From assembly GCA_963835165.1 (NCBI GenBank), contig CAWIGD010000012.1, positions 1 through 64,000 on the forward strand: DNA of 64,000 nt, in the 5' to 3' direction. Below, one piece after another: positions 1 through 9,469 of this stretch; the stretch's first letter is position 1, and every line of letters starts with the position of its first letter. This stretch comes from VAZQ01 sp963835165 (lineage in GTDB: Bacteria > Pseudomonadota > Alphaproteobacteria > Rhizobiales > Xanthobacteraceae). Made by a program: the position numbers and the translations under genes. Under the pieces are notes generated by a model that worked only from the letters and a program-made list of their open reading frames with translations, did no database searches and was not told the DNA's origin.

Positions 1-56
1 ACTTGACTTCGTTACGTGGACAGTGTAGGTTCGCATAACTTCGAGAAGTGCGCATG

Positions 57-88
57 AGGCCCGGGCGGACAACCGCCTCCGGGCCTTT
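57..88 (+). terminator. Rho-independent-like hairpin
   Basis: A GC-rich inverted repeat (arms 57-68 and 73-86, loop ACAA, with a 2-nt bulge) is followed by a short T run. It probably ends a plus-strand transcript that enters from outside the window on the left. The T tract is only three bases, so it is a moderate call. Confidence 0.5.
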
Positions 89-195
89 GTGCTGTGCGGG
101 AGGGCGATGCCAAGACCGCCCTTCGGGGGCGCGGCCTGGCGTGCCGGACGCGGCGGCGTCCTGTATTTTTCCTGTTATTTACAGGAAAGCGCCGC

Positions 196-1114
196 TCACC
201 GACGGCGCAAGCCGCACGTCGCCATGAATTCCTCGACCAGCCGCGCGCATTCCGCCGGCTGCTCGATCTGCAGGAGGTGACCGGTCCCGGGCACGAAATC
301 GTAGTCGTAGCCGTTCTCGGTTCCGAGCGCGTAGTTGGTCTGCGCCGTCGCCGGCGCGCCTTTCGCGTTCGGATCGGCGCCGATCAGCTTCACCGGCCCG
401 CCGAACTCTTGCGCGCGCGGCCAGAGATTGAGCGTCAGCGCCTCGGCATAGATCGCGGCCTCGTTCTCCGGCGCGCACACCAGGGCGTAGCCGTTGCCAT
501 CGGGACTTTTGCGCAGGACCGAGCGCGCCACCAGTTCGTGCGCGCCTGATACCCAGCCCTTGGTGGCGCGTGACTGGAGATATTCCGCTGCCAGTTCCTC
601 CACCGAGGCAAACCGGCGGCGGCGGTTGAGCGCCCAGTCCGTCAGCCGCTTCTCGAAGGCTTCCATCGGCTGGTAGCGCGGATGGTCGACCGGCGGGACA
701 TTGGGCGGATCGAACAGAACCAGCGCATCCCAGCGCCAGCCGATCTCGATGGCGTGCTTCATCGCGGTGCGGCCCGACATGGAATGGAAAATGCCGACCG
801 TGGTCTTCTGTCCGAGCCGGGAGTCGATGGCATCGCGCACGCGCTCGAGGTCGCGGCTCAATTGCGCGTAATTGTGGTTGGCGGGCTCGACCGGAACATT
901 CTGCCCATGATTGCGGAAGTCGAAGACCAGGACATCGTAATGCGGCGTCAGGCTGCTGCCAGAACGGCAGGTAGGCGTCGGACGCAAAGCCGTTGCCGTG
1001 GGTGACCGTGAGCCGCACGCCATCGCGATTGCCGTGCCGCCGGACGCGGATGCTCGCGCCATCCTCCAGGGCGACATCAAACGTCTCGCTCGGCGCCGGA
1101 ACGACGAAATTCAT
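196..1114 (-). pseudogene. Alpha/beta hydrolase, broken by a frameshift
   Basis: This is an alpha/beta-hydrolase fold protein of unknown substrate. The start ATG at 1114 has a GGAGA ribosome site and opens with MNFVVPAPSETFDV; the frame carries an HGNGF oxyanion-type motif and reaches LPFWQ. The family sequence then continues in another frame from LTPHYDVLVFDFRNHGQN to the stop at 196. The second part holds the nucleophile elbow GIFHSMSG, a DPP stretch and the late histidine in GTGHLLQ, so the triad is otherwise present. A single extra base near 950-960, in a GCAGCAGCC context, would explain the break. The gene diverges from the molybdenum hydroxylase operon. It is either a sequencing or assembly indel or a recent inactivation; if corrected, the product is about 305 residues. 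Confidence 0.75.
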
Positions 1115-1311
1115 TCTCTTGCTCTCCGCACTTTCGGATTGCGCGCCATGCGTTGCGCATGGATCGCGGGTGTTGGGTCGCGGTTTGCCTGCCCGCGCGA
1201 TCACTTATACTATCGCGCTCCGCAGTCGTAGCGCGCCGAAGACGCGTGAACGCGGCTTTTGGCTCCATCCGGGCTGCAAGTCTTCATAAGACAAGTCTCC
1301 ATAAGAGGTGA

Positions 1312-3768
1312 GTGGTGTCCCGATTTCTGGGCGTTCCGATCCTTCGGAAGGAAGATCCCGCCCTGTTGTCCGGGGCCGGGCGCTATGCCGACGACCTGCC
1401 GGTGCCGGCCGGAACGCTGCACGCCCATGTCATTCGCTCTCCGCACGCGCACGCCAAGATTGTCGGCATCGACGCAACTGAGGCGCTGGCGCAGGACGGC
1501 ATCTGGGCTGTCGTGACAGGCGAGGACGTCCGCGCGCTGTCCGATCCGTTCCTGATCGCGCTCAAGGCGCCGGTGCATCAATGGTCGCTCGCGGTCGAGC
1601 GCGTGCGCTATGTCGGCGAGCCGGTCGCCTTCGTGGTGGCGGACACCCGCTATCTCGCCGAGGACGCGGCCGACCTGGTGCGCATCGACTACGAGCCGCT
1701 CGAGGCGGTGGTCGATCCGCTCGCCGCCTGCCGCAAATCGGCGCCGCTGCTGCATGCGCAAGCCAAGACCAACGAGATTTCGGTTCGCAAATTCTCCTAC
1801 GGCGACGCCACGCGCGCGTTCGAGCAGGCCGATGCCCGCGTCGCGCTCACCTGCGAGTATCCGCGCAACTCGTTCACCCCGATGGAATGCTACGTCGTCG
1901 TCGCCGAGTACCGGCCGAGCGAGGGCAGCTACGACGTGCTGGCGAACTTCCAGGGCCCGTTCAGCACCCATCCGGTGATGGCGCGGGCGCTGCGCGTGGC
2001 CGGCCCCAAGCTGCGCCTGCGCATCCCGCCCGACAGCGGCGGAAGCTTCGGCATCAAGCTGTCGGTGTTTCCCTACATCGTGCTGGCCGCGCTCGCGGCG
2101 CGCATCACCGGCCGCCCGGTCAAATGGGTCGAGGACCGGCTCGAGCATCTGCTCGCCGCGAGCTCGGGCCCCAACCGGATCACCGAGATCGAAGCCGCCG
2201 TCACCAGGGACGGCCGCATCCTGGCGCTGCGGCTCGATCAGCTCGAGGACTACGGGGCGTTCCTGCGCGCGCCGATGCCCGGCCCGCTCTACCGCATGCA
2301 CGGCGCGCTGACCGGCGCCTATGACATTGCCAATGTCGACGTGACCAACCGCGTGGTGCTGACCAACAAGATGCCGGCGAGCCTGATCCGCGGCTTCGGC
2401 GGCCCCCAGCTCTACCTCGCGCTCGAGCGGCTGGTGCAGCGGATCGCGATCGAGCTCAAGCTCGACCATCTCGATGTGCTCAAGCGCAATCTCGTCCCCA
2501 AGGCGAAGTTTCCGTACAAGGCGGCCGCCGGCTCGCTCTACGATTCGGGCGATTATCTGCGCGCGGTCGAGACCGCGACCGGGGATGGACGTCTCGCCGA
2601 TCTCCAGCGCCGGCGCGACGCGGCGCGCGCCGCCGGGCGGCGCTACGGCATCGGGTTTGCCGCCGTGGTCGAGCCCGGCATGTCGAACATGGGCTATCTG
2701 TCCACGCTGCTCACGCCCGAGGCGCGCGACAAGGCCGGTCCCAAGAACGGCGCGGTCTCGATGGTCACGGTCAATATCGATCCGCTCGGCGCGGTCTCGG
2801 TGACCGCCGACGTCACCGTGCAGGGGCAGGGACATGAGACCGTGCTGTCGCAGATCGTCGCGGACGGGCTCGGCCTCACGCCCGACGACATCAACGTCGT
2901 GCTGGAGATGGACACGGCGAAAGATCAATGGTCGATCGCCGCCGGCACCTATTCCTGCCGCTTCACTCCCGGCACCGCGGTCGCTGCCCACCTTGCCGCC
3001 GAGCGGATCGCGGACAAGCTCAAGGGCATTGCCGCCAAGCAACTCAATGTGCTGCCGGACGACATCGAGCTCGTCGGCGGCAAGCTGCGCAGTCGCACCA
3101 ACCCCGACAACGCCATGCCGTTCGCGCGCGTCGCCGGCACCTCGCACTGGTCCCCGGTCATGCTGCCGGAAGGCATGGCGCCGGCCCTGCGCGAGACGGC
3201 GGTATGGTCGCCGCCGGAGCTCGAGCCGCCGTCGAGCGACGACCGGATCAATACGTCGCTCACCTATGGCTTCGTCTTCGACATGTGCGGGATCGAAATC
3301 GATCCATTGACCTACCAGGTGCGGGTCGATCGCTATATCTCGATGCATGACGCCGGCCGCATCCTCAATCCGATGATCGCCAACGGCCAGATGCGCGGCG
3401 CCTTCGTGCAGGGCATCGCCGCGGCGCTGTACGAGGAATTCGTCTACGACGATGTCGGCCAGTTCCTGACCGGGACCTTCGCGGACTATCTGGTGCCGAC
3501 GGTGGCCGAAATTCCCGCCGTCGAGATGCTGCACCAGGAAACGGCGTCGCCGCTCACGCCGCTCGGCGCCAAGGGTCTGGCCGAAGGCAATTGCATGAGC
3601 GTTCCGGCTTGCATCGCCAATGCCATCGCCGACGCGCTCGGCGTGAAGGAGGTGCAGCTTCCGGCGACGCCGCGGCGCATCCACGCGCTGATGGCCGGGC
3701 CGGAAGCCAGCCGGCCGCAGGAACTGGCCATGGACCTTGCCATGCCGGGCGGCGGGGTCGCCCGATGA
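1312..3768 (+). CDS. Molybdenum hydroxylase large (molybdopterin) subunit
   Basis: An 818-residue catalytic subunit of the xanthine dehydrogenase / aldehyde oxidase / CoxL superfamily, which binds the molybdenum cofactor and hydroxylates a heterocycle or aldehyde with water. The N-terminal hammerhead domain (about 1-130) begins with FLGVPILRKEDPALLSGAGR. The MoCo-binding half contains GGSFGIK, RGFGGPQ, a late GAFVQGIAAALYEEF and GLAEGNC. At the place where form I CO dehydrogenases carry AYxCSFR this protein has RGFGGPQ, so it is not a CO dehydrogenase. The GTG start follows AAGAGGTG. It overlaps the next gene by ATGA and leads a nine-gene plus-strand run. The true substrate cannot be read from the sequence. 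No XdhC-type maturation factor is encoded in the window. Confidence 0.92.
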   Translation: MVSRFLGVPILRKEDPALLSGAGRYADDLPVPAGTLHAHVIRSPHAHAKIVGIDATEALAQDGIWAVVTGEDVRALSDPFLIALKAPVHQWSLAVERVRYVGEPVAFVVADTRYLAEDAADLVRIDYEPLEAVVDPLAACRKSAPLLHAQAKTNEISVRKFSYGDATRAFEQADARVALTCEYPRNSFTPMECYVVVAEYRPSEGSYDVLANFQGPFSTHPVMARALRVAGPKLRLRIPPDSGGSFGIKLSVFPYIVLAALAARITGRPVKWVEDRLEHLLAASSGPNRITEIEAAVTRDGRILALRLDQLEDYGAFLRAPMPGPLYRMHGALTGAYDIANVDVTNRVVLTNKMPASLIRGFGGPQLYLALERLVQRIAIELKLDHLDVLKRNLVPKAKFPYKAAAGSLYDSGDYLRAVETATGDGRLADLQRRRDAARAAGRRYGIGFAAVVEPGMSNMGYLSTLLTPEARDKAGPKNGAVSMVTVNIDPLGAVSVTADVTVQGQGHETVLSQIVADGLGLTPDDINVVLEMDTAKDQWSIAAGTYSCRFTPGTAVAAHLAAERIADKLKGIAAKQLNVLPDDIELVGGKLRSRTNPDNAMPFARVAGTSHWSPVMLPEGMAPALRETAVWSPPELEPPSSDDRINTSLTYGFVFDMCGIEIDPLTYQVRVDRYISMHDAGRILNPMIANGQMRGAFVQGIAAALYEEFVYDDVGQFLTGTFADYLVPTVAEIPAVEMLHQETASPLTPLGAKGLAEGNCMSVPACIANAIADALGVKEVQLPATPRRIHALMAGPEASRPQELAMDLAMPGGGVAR

Positions 3769-4604
3769 AGCCGCGTCCGTTCGACTATGTTCGGCCGGAT
3801 ACGGTCGAGGAGGCGGTCGCGATCCTGGCCGAGCATGGCGATGACGCCCGCATCCTCGCGGGCGGGCAGACGCTGCTGGCCATGCTCAATCTGCGGGTGG
3901 TCGAACCCGTGATCCTGGTGGACATCACCCGCATTCCCGAACTCGATGTGATCCGCGAGATCGACACCCACGGGCATGGCGGCAAGATCGAGGTCGGCGC
4001 GGCGGTGACGCAGAACCGGCTGATGGCCTGGCCCGCGCTTGCGCGGAAGCTTCCCCTGCTGGCGGCGGCATTGCCCTTCGTCGGCCACTTCCAGACCCGC
4101 AACAAGGGAACGGTCTGCGGCTCGATCGCCCATGCCGACCCGACCTCGGAGATCCCGCTGTCGCTGGCGGTGCTCGGGGGCGAGGTGGTGCTGCGCTCGG
4201 CCCGGGGTACGCGCGTTCTTGCTGCCGACGACTTCCAGCAAGGCATGCTCGCGACCGCGCGCGAACCGGATGAATTGATCACCGCCGTTCGTTTTCCGGT
4301 CATGTCCGGCGGCGTCGGGTTCCGGGAGGTCGCGCGCCGGCACGGCGATTTTGCCATTGTCGCGGTCGCCGCCGTGGTCGAGGGCGCGTCCAGCATCCGC
4401 GTCGGGGTCGCCGGCATGGCGGATCGCCCCGCCGTGCGCCGCATCGAGGCCGACGGCGCGTCCGGCATCCGCGATGCGATCGAGCGGCTGGCGTGGGAAC
4501 TCGAGGGCTACGAGGACGTGCACGCCTCGGCGCGCATGCGGCGCGACCTCTTGCGCGGCATCGCTCCGGTCGTCATCGAAGAGGCCAAGCAATGCGCCGC
4601 GTGA
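3765..4604 (+). CDS. Molybdenum hydroxylase FAD-binding (medium) subunit
   Basis: A 279-residue FAD subunit of CoxM type that passes electrons from the 2Fe-2S clusters to an acceptor. The first FAD-binding motif is AGGQTLL near residue 37 and the second is TVCGSIAHADPTSE near residue 120. The C-terminal CO_deh_flav_C-type domain runs from about 180 to the end. The ATG overlaps the TGA of the large subunit, and the end overlaps the start of the iron-sulfur subunit by 13 nt, so the three subunits are translationally coupled in L-M-S order. The length is normal for the family. Confidence 0.92.
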   Translation: MKPRPFDYVRPDTVEEAVAILAEHGDDARILAGGQTLLAMLNLRVVEPVILVDITRIPELDVIREIDTHGHGGKIEVGAAVTQNRLMAWPALARKLPLLAAALPFVGHFQTRNKGTVCGSIAHADPTSEIPLSLAVLGGEVVLRSARGTRVLAADDFQQGMLATAREPDELITAVRFPVMSGGVGFREVARRHGDFAIVAVAAVVEGASSIRVGVAGMADRPAVRRIEADGASGIRDAIERLAWELEGYEDVHASARMRRDLLRGIAPVVIEEAKQCAA

Positions 4605-5092
4605 ACAAGGGCGAGCGTGCCAGGCTCCGCCTGACCCTCAACGGCCGCAAGATGTCGGGCGAGGCCGAGCCCCGCATGCTGCTGAGCGATTTTCTTCGGC
4701 ACGTGCTCGGCGCGACCGGAACCCACGTCGGATGCGAGCACGGCGTCTGCGGGTGCTGCACCGTGCTCCTCGACGGGACGGCGGTGCGTTCGTGCCTGAC
4801 CCTTGCGGTCCAGGCCGAGGGCAGGGCGGTCACGACCGTCGAGTCCCTGGCCGGCGCCGATGGGGCGCTCAGCCTGCTGCAGCAGGCATTCCAGAACAAT
4901 CATGCCCTGCAATGCGGATTCTGCACCCCCGGCATCCTCATGTCGTTTACCGATTTCCTTGAGCGCAAGCCCAATCCGTCCGAAGCTGAAGTGGTGGAGG
5001 TGCTCAGCGGCCATCTCTGTCGCTGCACCGGCTATGCCGGCATCGTTTCGGCCGTTCTCGAAGCTGCAAACCGTCGGGACAAATCCCAGTGA
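4592..5092 (+). CDS. Molybdenum hydroxylase 2Fe-2S (small) subunit
   Basis: A 166-residue CoxS-type subunit carrying two 2Fe-2S clusters. The plant-ferredoxin-like cluster is bound by GCEHGVCGCC and a later cysteine (RSCLTL). The second cluster is bound by CGFCTPG and CRCTGY. The start ATG lies inside the end of the FAD subunit gene, with a purine-rich GAAGAGGCCAAG in front. Together with the two upstream genes it forms a complete heterotrimeric hydroxylase. The N-terminus is about 10 residues longer than in many homologues. Confidence 0.93.
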   Translation: MRRVNKGERARLRLTLNGRKMSGEAEPRMLLSDFLRHVLGATGTHVGCEHGVCGCCTVLLDGTAVRSCLTLAVQAEGRAVTTVESLAGADGALSLLQQAFQNNHALQCGFCTPGILMSFTDFLERKPNPSEAEVVEVLSGHLCRCTGYAGIVSAVLEAANRRDKSQ

Positions 5093-5102
5093 GGAGCCAC
5101 CC

Positions 5103-5606
5103 ATGAACAAGCCGCACGGCAAGCAAGACAGCGCGCCGGCCAAGCAGGTCTATCGCGAGCTCGTGACCATCAACGGCAAGAACGTCGTGCTGGCGCACAA
5201 CGAGCCGCCGGTCATCAATGCCGGCGTGCTGGAGAATGGCGACATCTTCCGCATGATCAACATCTTCGCCGAGACGTTCACGCCGTCGAATCTCGACAAG
5301 GCCGACGGCACGCCGCTGCGGCTCTATACCTCCGACCGCGTCAAGGTGGACGTCTCCAAGCGCCGCAAGCACGACATGGGGTTCTGGCATCGCAACATCG
5401 ACGCCCACGAGATCATCTTCTGCGTCAAGGGCGCGCTGAAGTGGGAAACCGAGATGGGCGTGAAGATCATGCATCCCGGCGACATGCTGTTCATCCCCAA
5501 GGGGATCGGCCACCGCTCGATGCTGTGCGAGGACTCGACCGACGAGAACGTGCTGATCGAGCTCAAGATCGCCGACGACCTCACCTATGTCGGGGAGAAC
5601 AAGTAA
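5103..5606 (+). CDS. Cupin-domain protein
   Basis: A 167-residue single-domain cupin. The metal-site region is visible in FWHRNIDAHEIIF (His and Glu) and in the second cupin motif PGDMLFIPKGIGHRS, with its His. Such small cupins can be ring-cleaving or thiol dioxygenases, isomerases or ligand-binding proteins, and the sequence does not decide between them. The gene starts 10 nt after the 2Fe-2S subunit, with GAGGAG in front of the ATG, so it belongs to the same operon. By context it may act on the hydroxylated product. It is the last gene before a repeat element that interrupts the cluster. Confidence 0.8.
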   Translation: MNKPHGKQDSAPAKQVYRELVTINGKNVVLAHNEPPVINAGVLENGDIFRMINIFAETFTPSNLDKADGTPLRLYTSDRVKVDVSKRRKHDMGFWHRNIDAHEIIFCVKGALKWETEMGVKIMHPGDMLFIPKGIGHRSMLCEDSTDENVLIELKIADDLTYVGENK

Positions 5607-5625
5607 GGCGCCCTTGTAAGAGGCT

Positions 5626-5803
5626 GCGTGTCCCGGATGCGGTGCAGCGCGAGCTGCGGCGAAGCGGTGCGCCGCTGATCCGGGATCTTCGCGAAGGCGG
5701 TGTGTGGAACGATCCCGGGTCTGCAGCGCATCATTCCGCCATAGCCCGCGAAGACGGGCGTAAACGCCCTTAATGCTTCATGCTGCGCAGCGCCCGGGAT
5801 ACG
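5626..5803. repeat. REP/MITE-like palindromic intergenic element
   Basis: A non-coding stretch of about 180 bp bounded by imperfect inverted ends (GCGTGTCCCGG at 5626 and CCCGGGATACGC ending at 5803), with internal GATCCGGGATC-like and GATCCCGGG blocks. It has the look of the dispersed palindromic repeats found between genes in Bradyrhizobium and Rhodopseudomonas. It splits the catabolic cluster between the cupin and amidohydrolase genes and might act on transcript stability or termination. There is only one copy in this window. Confidence 0.5.
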
Positions 5804-5871
5804 CCTCTAACCCAGCGCTATGGAAGTGAAGCCCGTGCATGACGGGCGAGTGCGCGTAACCGGAGTCCAGC

Positions 5872-7269
5872 GTGCAATCCGTCGATCTGCTCATCGCTGA
5901 CATCGATTGGCTGATCACCATCGATACGCAACGCCGCATCATCCGCGATGCGACGGTGGCGGTGGACCAGGGCAGGATCGTCGCCATCGACAAGGCGGCC
6001 GAGATCGCGAAGCGCTTTACCGGACGGCAGCTGGTCGACGGCCGCCGCACCGTCGCCACGCCCGGCTTCGTCGATTGCCATCTGCATTCGTCATTTGCGC
6101 TGTCGCGCGGGCTCGCGGACGAAGCCAATGCACAATCGTTTCTGTTCGACCGCATGTATCCTTACGAAGCGGCACTCGAGGGCGACGACGTGCGGATTTC
6201 CGCCACGCTCGCGGCGGCCGAGCTGCTCAAGCATGGCGTCACCTGCTTCATCGATCCCGGCAACTATCACCCCGAGGCGTCGGTCGACGGCGTCATGTCG
6301 ACCGGCATCCGCGCAATCGTATCGCGCTCGTCATTCGATCTCACCAAGTCGGTGCTCGGAATTCTTCCCGAGCGCATGATCGAGTCGACCGCGGTGGCGC
6401 TGGAGCGCGCCGAGGCCGTGCTTGCGCGCTACGCCAAGTCCGGCAATCCGCGCCTCGGCGCCAGCGCGTCGTTTCGCGGGCTCAACAACGCCTCGGATGA
6501 GTTGATCCTCGGCCTCGACAAGCTCGCCCGCGAGTACGGCACGCTGCTGCAGACCCACGCCTGCTTCAGCTATTCGACCCACGATTCCAGCGTGGCGCGC
6601 ACCGGCATGGCCGAGATCGAACGGCTGGAGGCGCTCGGCGTGATCGACGAGCGCATGCTGATCGTGCATTCGGGCTGGCTCGAGCCGGACGAGGTCGCCA
6701 TCCTGGTCAAGCGCAAGCCCTCGCTGGTGTGCGCGCCGAGCTCGAGCCTGCACAACGGCTACGGCAACTTCCTGTTCGGCAAGCTTCCGGAACTGCTCGC
6801 GCTCGGCGTCAACGTGGCGATCGGCTCGGACCACGCCAGCTCCGGCATCGTCGACATGCCGCAGGAGGTCCGGCTGGCGTGCTGTTGCTACAAGGAGACC
6901 CGGATCAACCCGCGCGTGATGCCGCCCGAGACCGGGCTCGAAATGGCGACGCGCAACGGGGCGAAGGCCGCCGGGTGGGCCGATCGGATCGGGGCGATCG
7001 AGCTCGGCAAGGAGGCGGACATCGTGCTGTTCGATACCGATCGTCCGGAATGGCAGCCGCTGATCAACCCGGTGTCCAATCTGGTCTACAGCGCGACCGG
7101 AGATTCCGTGCGCGACGTGTTCGTGGCGGGCGAGCACGTGGTCGCGAACGGACACCTGACCAGGATCGACGAGCAGAAGCTCTATCGGGACATCCCGGTT
7201 GCGGTCGCGCGCTTCGGCAAGCATTTGCAGTTCGACCGGATGGTGCAGCTGCGCTGGCCGGTATCGTGA
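5872..7269 (+). CDS. Amidohydrolase (cytosine/guanine deaminase-like)
   Basis: A 465-residue metal-dependent amidohydrolase of the deaminase/chlorohydrolase branch (TRZ/ATZ, SsnA and MTA/SAH deaminase relatives). The metal-site motifs are DCHLHSSF near residue 67 (HxH), a histidine in QTHACFS, IVHSGWL, and GSDHASS with the catalytic Asp. The enzyme would hydrolyse an amino or other leaving group from a heterocycle, or an amide or cyclic C-N bond. The GTG start has GGAG 6 nt upstream. It follows the hydroxylase and cupin genes across a 265-nt gap holding the repeat element. A step after ring hydroxylation is plausible. The substrate is unknown. Confidence 0.87.
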   Translation: MQSVDLLIADIDWLITIDTQRRIIRDATVAVDQGRIVAIDKAAEIAKRFTGRQLVDGRRTVATPGFVDCHLHSSFALSRGLADEANAQSFLFDRMYPYEAALEGDDVRISATLAAAELLKHGVTCFIDPGNYHPEASVDGVMSTGIRAIVSRSSFDLTKSVLGILPERMIESTAVALERAEAVLARYAKSGNPRLGASASFRGLNNASDELILGLDKLAREYGTLLQTHACFSYSTHDSSVARTGMAEIERLEALGVIDERMLIVHSGWLEPDEVAILVKRKPSLVCAPSSSLHNGYGNFLFGKLPELLALGVNVAIGSDHASSGIVDMPQEVRLACCCYKETRINPRVMPPETGLEMATRNGAKAAGWADRIGAIELGKEADIVLFDTDRPEWQPLINPVSNLVYSATGDSVRDVFVAGEHVVANGHLTRIDEQKLYRDIPVAVARFGKHLQFDRMVQLRWPVS

Positions 7270-7337
7270 CGTTCGACCAAAGCCGGCGTGCGCCGGAACG
7301 AAGCCTGCGGCGCAAAGGAATAAGCCGAGGAGACGCC

Positions 7338-8912
7338 ATGGCGAATGTGTTCGGCAAGCATCGTCCGGGGATTCCGTATCAGTCCGTTGCCGATCTCCTC
7401 GCCCGATACCGGCAGCGGGACCCGGACAAGCTCGCGATCGTCGACCTCGACCAGGAGACGTCCATCAGCTTCGGCGGGCTCGATCGCGGCGTCACCGACA
7501 TCGCCGCGGCGCTCAAGGGCGCCGGCGTCGGCAAGGGCAGCCGCGTGCTGCTGCTGTCCGATGAAAATCTCGAGAAACTGCTGATCTGGCTCGCCGTTTG
7601 GCGGCTCGGCGCGGTGGTCGCCCCGCTCAATATCGAGCTCAATGCGACCCTGATTGCCGACCTCGCGACCGCGGTGTCGCCGGCGCTCACGCTCGTGCAC
7701 AAGGAGCTCGACGGGCACGCGCTGCTGGCGGGACGGCCGTTCGTCCGTTTCGGCAGCTACCGCGCGGACGCCGATGATGCCGATCCGCAGGACGATTTCT
7801 TCCGCCTGATGGCGCGCGACGTTGCATCGACGGACCTTCCGGAGCGCAACGATGCCGCCGACATCGCCTGCATCTTCTGCACGTCCGGGACCACCAACCG
7901 GCCCAAGATCGTCGTCTATGACCATTGCGCCTATTGGCTCAACGGGCTTTCCACGCTGGAGTGCCTCGGACTGACGCCTGACGACCGCACGCTGGAATAT
8001 CGCTCGTTCGGTTGGAACTCGGCGCAGGTGCTGAGCCTGATGCCGTTCCTCGAAACCGGCCTCACGTTGCATATCGCCAGGCGCTTCTCGCACAGTCACT
8101 TCTTCGATTGGATCCGAAAGTACGGCATCACTTTCGCCGCCGGCGTGCCTACCGTTCTGAACATGCTGCTGAACAAGCCGCTCGGCATCACCGCCAAGGA
8201 CGTGCCGACCTTGCGGTTGATGACGTGCAGCACGGCGCCGCTGACGCTCGAGCAATGGCTGCGCTTCGAGGAGATGTACGGGGTCAAGCTGTTGCAGATG
8301 TACGGCATGTCGGAGGCCGGCTGGATGTGCGGCAACCGGCATTACGCCAACAAGATGGGAACGGTGGGCCTGCCCGCGCTGCATCAGGAGTTCGCGATCG
8401 TCGACAGCGCGGGAAGGCCGTGTCCGCCCGACGTCGAGGGCGAGGTCACCGCCGGCGGCCCGCATTGCGCCGTGGGCTATCTGCTCGACGACGGCAGCAT
8501 CGAGCCGATCCGCGGCAAGCGCATCAAGTCAGGCGATCTCGCGATCATGGACGAAGATGGCTTCATCCGCGTGACCGGCCGTACCAAGGACCTCATCATC
8601 CGCGGCGGCGTGAACATCGCTCCGCTGGAGATCGACGAGGTGCTGCTCAAGCACCCCGATGTCCTCGACGCGGCCGCGGTCGGCGTGCCGGACCCGATCT
8701 ATGGCGAGGAGGTCGTGTGCTTCGTGGTGCCGCGACCGGGGGCAAGCCTGACCGAAGCCGTCGTGCTCGATCACTGCCGGGCGAACCTGCCCGCCCCGAA
8801 GGTGCCCAAGCACGCCGCCATCGTCCCGGAACTGCCGAAAAGCGATCGCGGCAAGGTGCTGCGTGACAAGCTCAAGGAGGAGTGGAATCAACGCATGAAG
8901 CTGTCCGCGTAA
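7338..8912 (+). CDS. AMP-forming acyl-CoA synthetase/ligase
   Basis: A 524-residue ANL-superfamily enzyme that adenylates a carboxylate and then thioesterifies it to CoA. The motifs in order are: P-loop TSGTTNRPK (the usual glycine before the variable residue is Asn here), LLQMYGMSEAG, SGDLAIMDEDGFI, GRTKDLIIRGGVNIAP, and the C-terminal catalytic lysine region KSDRGKVLR. The length is typical. The ATG has a CGAGGAG site. It lies 68 nt after the amidohydrolase. In this cluster it probably activates an acid formed from the aromatic or heterocyclic substrate. Confidence 0.9.
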   Translation: MANVFGKHRPGIPYQSVADLLARYRQRDPDKLAIVDLDQETSISFGGLDRGVTDIAAALKGAGVGKGSRVLLLSDENLEKLLIWLAVWRLGAVVAPLNIELNATLIADLATAVSPALTLVHKELDGHALLAGRPFVRFGSYRADADDADPQDDFFRLMARDVASTDLPERNDAADIACIFCTSGTTNRPKIVVYDHCAYWLNGLSTLECLGLTPDDRTLEYRSFGWNSAQVLSLMPFLETGLTLHIARRFSHSHFFDWIRKYGITFAAGVPTVLNMLLNKPLGITAKDVPTLRLMTCSTAPLTLEQWLRFEEMYGVKLLQMYGMSEAGWMCGNRHYANKMGTVGLPALHQEFAIVDSAGRPCPPDVEGEVTAGGPHCAVGYLLDDGSIEPIRGKRIKSGDLAIMDEDGFIRVTGRTKDLIIRGGVNIAPLEIDEVLLKHPDVLDAAAVGVPDPIYGEEVVCFVVPRPGASLTEAVVLDHCRANLPAPKVPKHAAIVPELPKSDRGKVLRDKLKEEWNQRMKLSA

Positions 8913-9070
8913 GAGTGTAAAGACGCGGGTGGCCGGGAAACGCCGAGGCCACAAAGGCGGATTGGATCGATGGCGGCCTCGGGATAAATCTTGATCGCGC
9001 GCGCTCATCCCGCCATGCTCGCGCACAAAGCGATCGGGCGAGAGCACGCCCGCAGCCCAGGGGAGGGGTC

Positions 9071-9445
9071 ATGACGGAAGAGCGCATTCGCGAGCTGACC
9101 AAGGCCATGCTGCGGAAAAAGCTCTACGTCGTCCTCTCCAAGGGCGGCGCGGCGGCCGAGGAGATCGCCAAGCACTTGCCGAGACATCTCGAATACATGA
9201 TCGGTCTGGAGAAGAAGGGCGTGCTGTTCGCATCCGGTCCGCTGGCGGAGACCGACGGCAAGACCCGCGGTGACGGGCTAACCATCCTGCGCGCACCGAG
9301 CGCGGAGGCGGCGCGCAAGATTGCGGAAGCAGACCCGTTCGTCGTCAATGGATTGCGCAGCTTCGAGCTGCGGGAATGGACGGTGATGGAGGGGTCGCTC
9401 GGCATCAAGGTGAATTTTTCCGACCAGTCGCTCGAAGTGGCGTAA
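9071..9445 (+). CDS. YciI-like protein
   Basis: A 124-residue protein with a YCII-related dimeric alpha+beta fold, recognised by HLEYMIGLEKKGVLFASGPL near residue 37 and a closing EIREWTV-like strand. Family members include muconolactone isomerase-like and dehydrochlorinase-like enzymes. Here it sits in a catabolic run, so an isomerase or lactonase role is possible but not shown. A strong GGGAGGGG site precedes the ATG. It is 158 nt after the CoA ligase and 24 nt before the dehydrogenase. Confidence 0.8.
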   Translation: MTEERIRELTKAMLRKKLYVVLSKGGAAAEEIAKHLPRHLEYMIGLEKKGVLFASGPLAETDGKTRGDGLTILRAPSAEAARKIAEADPFVVNGLRSFELREWTVMEGSLGIKVNFSDQSLEVA

Positions 9446-9469
9446 CGTCGAGGGCACGGAAGCATCGGT

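Noticed and set aside
2160..2420. Possible CO dehydrogenase (CoxL) identity of the large subunit
   Set aside because: The active-site loop AYxCSFR is replaced by RGFGGPQ, so CO oxidation is not supported.
1210..3684. An 824-codon open frame on the minus strand opposite the molybdenum hydroxylase large subunit
   Set aside because: Arg/His/Asp-rich shadow of a GC-rich gene; no family motifs, and the plus-strand protein matches a known family over its full length.
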